NCBI RefSeq assembly: GCF_001720485.1 | Contig: NZ_CP017114.1 | Coordinates: forward strand, 558,001 to 622,000 | Length of the DNA: 64,000 nucleotides | From: Cobetia marina | GTDB lineage: Bacteria > Pseudomonadota > Gammaproteobacteria > Pseudomonadales > Halomonadaceae | Reading direction: 5' to 3' | Shown here: piece after piece, positions 60,057-64,000 of the stretch | Layout: the number at the start of each line of letters is the position of its first letter | Numbering within the stretch: the first letter of the stretch is position 1 | Made by a program: the position numbers and the translations under genes | Notes under the pieces: model-generated | Databases searched by the model: none | What the model saw: only the letters and a program-made list of their open reading frames with translations | Told to the model about the DNA's origin: nothing

Positions 60057-60950
60057 TCACTTGCCTTGGCTGACGCTGCCGCTCTCGGGTTGCCAGACAT
60101 TCAGTGCCGCCTCGCGCATGGCACGCTTCTCTGCATCGCTTGCTCCCCAGTTGCCGTCATAGACGACACCTTCCCATTCGCCGTAGGTCGGGTTGGGCAG
60201 CATGATGAAGCGGCGTCCGAATTCACCGGCCTGCTTCTCGACTTCCGCGTGGCGTGCCGCGCTGGTGGCTTGCTGGAAGGCCTGATCGAAGTCCCCCAGG
60301 TTGTCACCCATCAGGATGACGATGTCGTGCTCGGCCGTGACGCTGGCGCGGCGTGCGGTCTTGTCGGAGCTGTCGGTACGCGGCATCACGTGCTCGGCAT
60401 TCGCCTGCGGGAAGCCCAGTGCGGCGAGATTGTCGATGGTGGCCTGCTTGCCGACCGCCTTGCGATTGGTGATGTAGTAGACATCGACACCGCTGTCGTG
60501 GGCGTAGTTGAGGAAGTCGACGGCGCCCGGGGAGGCGGTGGAGACGGCGTCGTCTACCCAGTCCGCCCAGCTCTGGCTGTCGTAGGTACGGCCTTCGCGC
60601 AGCGCCCAGCCACCATAGCTGGTGGTGTCGAGCACGGTATCATCGACATCCACGACCACCGCGAGTGGCTTGTCCTCGGCACTGCGACGCGCGAGTGCCA
60701 GATTCAGGCGATCGTGCGCCACATTGAAGGCCTGCAGCGACAGACCATGGAATTCAGCGCTGCGTTGTATCCAGAGGGTCGCCAGCATGGCCTGGTCGCT
60801 GAGTGGAGCGGCCTGGGCGGCGGCGGGGGCCCCACCTTCGGTGGAATTCAGGGAAGGCGTCTGTTCCACTGTCGGGGCTCCAGAGCTGGCACAGCCGGCC
60901 ATCGTCAACAGGAGGGCGGCAGACGTACTGAGGGTCGCAAGACGGCGCAT
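60057..60950 (-). CDS. Acid phosphatase, 5'-nucleotidase lipoprotein e(P4) family
   Basis: 297 residues. The signal peptide ends in a lipobox (TMAGC) with Cys20, so it is an outer-membrane-type lipoprotein. HAD motifs: VVDVDDTVLDT (nucleophile DDT), YYITNRK and MGDNLGDF. In Haemophilus the e(P4) protein dephosphorylates NMN and other nucleotides for cofactor uptake. The gene is on the minus strand, interrupting the dprA-tsaC-hemF-aroE series on the plus strand, and has three hairpins at its 3' end. Confidence 0.9.
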   Translation of the reverse strand: MRRLATLSTSAALLLTMAGCASSGAPTVEQTPSLNSTEGGAPAAAQAAPLSDQAMLATLWIQRSAEFHGLSLQAFNVAHDRLNLALARRSAEDKPLAVVVDVDDTVLDTTSYGGWALREGRTYDSQSWADWVDDAVSTASPGAVDFLNYAHDSGVDVYYITNRKAVGKQATIDNLAALGFPQANAEHVMPRTDSSDKTARRASVTAEHDIVILMGDNLGDFDQAFQQATSAARHAEVEKQAGEFGRRFIMLPNPTYGEWEGVVYDGNWGASDAEKRAMREAALNVWQPESGSVSQGK

Positions 60951-61205
60951 GAGGCAGGGTTTCCTTGTTCGGGAGGAGAAGGTGGATTCGTGGTGACCTG
61001 CGGTCATCGTGATCCAGGGATGATGCGATTGCGGGATGATGACGTGATGTCGGTGCCATCATAAGTCATGCCTGCGCGACGCAGCGTTGCGTCGGCCTCG
61101 CGCTGAGTGGCGTGGTAGAATCCGCCGACTGTCGATGCGGCGGCAGGCAAGCCGCCTCGCCGTATCCCCTCTGCCAGTGTCCATTTCCAGGAGTCCGTGC
61201 GGATC

Positions 61206-61787
61206 ATGAATGCCAGTGCTGTTTCGTTCGATCTTTCCGCGGTAGCGGCGGCTGCCGAGCATGTGCGTGGTGGCGGCATCGTCGCCTATCCCACCGAGGC
61301 CGTGTGGGGGTTGGGGTGTGACCCCGACGATGGCGAGGCGCTGTCGCGCCTGATCCGGCTCAAGGAGCGCGATCCGTCCAAGGGACTGATCCTGATCGCC
61401 GGCGACGTGACGCAGATCGAGCCCTGGCTTGAAGGGATCTCCGAGCAGCAACGTGAACGGTTGATGGCCAGCTGGCCCGGCCCCTTCACCTGGCTGGTGC
61501 CTGACAATGGTCGCGCGCATCCGCTGCTCAAGGGAGAGCACGTGAGTCTGGCGGTACGTGTCAGTGATCATCCTCTGGTCCAGGCGCTGTGTGCGGCGCT
61601 GGATGGCCCGCTGGTATCCACCTCGGCCAATCGTGCGGGAGACGCTCCGGCGATGACGGCTGCCGAAGTGCAGGCTGCCTTCGGTGAGGCGCTGGCGGAT
61701 GACGTGATTCTGACGGGGCCGCTGGGCGGCAATCCTCGCCCCAGTACCATTCGTGATCTGGTGACCGGCGAGGTCCTGCGGGCCTGA
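61206..61787 (+). CDS. tsaC: Threonylcarbamoyl-AMP synthase, YrdC domain
   Basis: 193 residues. It makes threonylcarbamoyl-AMP from threonine, bicarbonate and ATP for tRNA t6A37. Motifs: IVAYPTEAVWGLGCDP, KERDPSKGLILIA, and STSANRAGDAP. The short form (TsaC, without the Sua5 C-terminal domain) matches the partner TsaB in this window. ATG 61206 sits 12 bases after GGAG; GTG 61197 is nearer to it but gives only a three-base gap. Confidence 0.94.
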   Translation: MNASAVSFDLSAVAAAAEHVRGGGIVAYPTEAVWGLGCDPDDGEALSRLIRLKERDPSKGLILIAGDVTQIEPWLEGISEQQRERLMASWPGPFTWLVPDNGRAHPLLKGEHVSLAVRVSDHPLVQALCAALDGPLVSTSANRAGDAPAMTAAEVQAAFGEALADDVILTGPLGGNPRPSTIRDLVTGEVLRA

Positions 61788-61803
61788 GCGTTCGCTTTCT
61801 TGA

Positions 61804-62862
<1,059 letters not shown>

Positions 62863-62910
62863 TCGCGTCATTGGCCCTGATGTTTCACTGTGATTGTCAC
62901 CGGAGTCCTG

Positions 62911-63741
62911 ATGTCCCGCTACGCTGTATTCGGCAACCCGATTGCCCACTCGAAATCCCCGCTGATTCATCGTGCCTTCGCTGAGCAGCTCAAGGACTCC
63001 CTGAGCTACGAGGCGCGACTGGCGCCGGTGGATGACTTCGCGGCTGGCTGGGCCGAGTTCGTCGCTGAAGGCGGGCAGGGGGCGAATGTCACCATGCCCT
63101 TCAAGGAGCAGGCCTATCGGCTGGTCGAGGTATTGAGTCCGCGCGCTCGTCGCGCCGGTGCCGTGAATACTCTGCTGCTGGGCAAGAATGGCCAGCTGTA
63201 TGGCGATACCACTGATGGCGTCGGGCTGACCCGTGACCTCGAGCGTCTCGAGGCCCCGCTCACGGACGCGCGTATCCTGATTCTTGGCGCTGGCGGCGCC
63301 GTGCGTGGCGTGCTGGAGCCTCTGTTGGCCAAGCAGCCTGCGGCATTGGTGATCGCCAATCGCACCGCTGCCAAGGCCAGCGCGCTGGCCGAGGACTTCG
63401 CGGACCTGGCGGGAGATGGCTGTCAGCTCTCCGGTGGCAGCTACGAGGCCATCGAAGGTCAGTTCGATCTGGTCATCAATGGCACCAGCGCATCGCTGGG
63501 CGGTGAGTTGCCGCCGTTGCCGGATTCGTTGTTCTCATCGCAGGCGCTGGCCTACGACATGATGTATGCCGCCGAGCCGACCGTCTTCATGCGCTGGGCC
63601 AGCGAGCAGGGGGCACGGGGCGAGGATGGTCTCGGCATGCTGGTGGAGCAGGCGGCCGAGTCCTACTTCCTGTGGCGCCACAAGCGCCCGGATACGGCAC
63701 CCGTGGCGGACATGCTGCGCAAGATGCTGGTCAGCGGCTGA
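62911..63741 (+). CDS. aroE: Shikimate dehydrogenase (NADP+)
   Basis: 276 residues. It reduces 3-dehydroshikimate to shikimate in aromatic amino-acid synthesis. Substrate motif [15 protein letters not shown], catalytic Lys in [12 protein letters not shown] loop [11 protein letters not shown], and NRTAAKA. It follows hemF by 48 bases and is likely in the same operon. Confidence 0.95.
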   Translation: MSRYAVFGNPIAHSKSPLIHRAFAEQLKDSLSYEARLAPVDDFAAGWAEFVAEGGQGANVTMPFKEQAYRLVEVLSPRARRAGAVNTLLLGKNGQLYGDTTDGVGLTRDLERLEAPLTDARILILGAGGAVRGVLEPLLAKQPAALVIANRTAAKASALAEDFADLAGDGCQLSGGSYEAIEGQFDLVINGTSASLGGELPPLPDSLFSSQALAYDMMYAAEPTVFMRWASEQGARGEDGLGMLVEQAAESYFLWRHKRPDTAPVADMLRKMLVSG

Positions 63742-63798
63742 CAGGTCGCTGAGGCAGGTCAGTCAGTGACTGCAGCCCGGGTGGCCGGGATGCATGCA

Positions 63799-63833
63799 GG
63801 AGCCGGCACTTCGTTCAACGACGTGCCGGCTCC
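63799..63833 (+). terminator. Terminator-like hairpin after aroE
   Basis: An 11-bp perfect stem (63799-63809 with 63823-63833) with a 13-base loop and a short TT. Confidence 0.5.
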
Positions 63834-63885
63834 TTGCGTTGCGGGGCAGAGAAGAAAGTGGATACCGAGGAGGTGGGTACGATTC

Positions 63886-64000
63886 TCAAGCGCTGGCAGC
63901 GGACAGCGCCGATGGCGTGCAGGTTTCCAGACGATAGCCATGTTGATACACGCTCTTCAGGCGCAGGCCACGCCGACCGTCGAGTTCCAGCTTGCGGCGC
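63886..64000 (-). CDS. C-terminal end of a winged-helix transcriptional regulator (5' part outside the window)
   Basis: The minus-strand frame runs from the right edge of the window to TGA at 63886-63888. The last 38 residues include RRKLELDGRRGLRLKSVYQ and then HGYRLE, the wing of an OmpR/PhoB-type trans_reg_C domain. It could be a full response regulator or a single-domain winged-helix protein; this cannot be told from the fragment. It converges with aroE. Confidence 0.7.
   Translation of the reverse strand, partial: RRKLELDGRRGLRLKSVYQHGYRLETCTPSALSAASA

Overview
The window is a continuous stretch of GC-rich chromosomal DNA from a gammaproteobacterium. Gene content and order (tusA-like/perM/bcp/dapA/bamC/MBL/purC; nadC divergent from ampD; aceE-aceF; def-fmt-rsmB-trkA-trkH divergent from LysM-dprA; tsaC-hemF-aroE; acs with a CrbS/CrbR-type system and a DUF4212/sodium:solute symporter pair) resemble Pseudomonas-like housekeeping blocks and fit best with the Halomonadaceae (Halomonas/Cobetia type). 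The genus is an inference from memory of gene neighbourhoods, not a search. I found no rRNA, tRNA, CRISPR array, insertion sequence, integrase or phage gene.

Layout. 0-14 kb: a TusA-like fragment and a PerM permease, convergent with bcp; dapA-bamC-MBL hydrolase-purC; an FMN reductase and TrmO on the minus strand; the methionine-salvage operon mtnB-mtnD-mtnC; a GNAT protein; then SDR, methyltransferase and nadC on the minus strand, divergent from ampD. 14-24.5 kb: aceE-aceF (pyruvate dehydrogenase, three lipoyl domains), a TerC-family protein, adk, tsaB, uppP and rsmJ. 24.6-30.2 kb: plsB, a phospholipase-D-type synthase, a UPF0149 protein and a SprT-like protein. 30.4-49 kb is an acetate-centred region: acs, a DMT permease, a LuxR-type response regulator and a very long symporter-fused hybrid kinase (CrbR/CrbS type), a DUF4212 + sodium:solute symporter pair, a cNMP/CBS/DUF294 signalling protein, a DEDDh exonuclease, an orphan small membrane protein, ttcA, aceK and a sirtuin. 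49-64 kb: a BASS-family transporter, a DTW protein, trkH, trkA, rsmB, fmt, def, a LysM protein, dprA, an e(P4)-type acid phosphatase, tsaC, hemF, aroE and the end of a winged-helix regulator.

How the genes fit together. Acs activates acetate, the sirtuin is a candidate for deacetylating Acs at Lys609, AceK controls isocitrate dehydrogenase and so the glyoxylate shunt, and the CrbS/CrbR-like pair is the expected regulator of acs and of the symporter genes. I found a repeated ACCAAGG/CCTTGGT element, in places an inverted repeat TTGG-N8-CCAA, upstream of acs, upstream of the DUF4212-symporter genes and in the gap after the exonuclease gene. This is my best candidate for an undescribed regulatory element here. 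A second theme is the number of long, nearly loop-free perfect inverted repeats at convergent gene ends, including a cluster of three hairpins beside the phosphatase gene.

There is no obvious mobile or defence island; most of the window is ordinary core genome.
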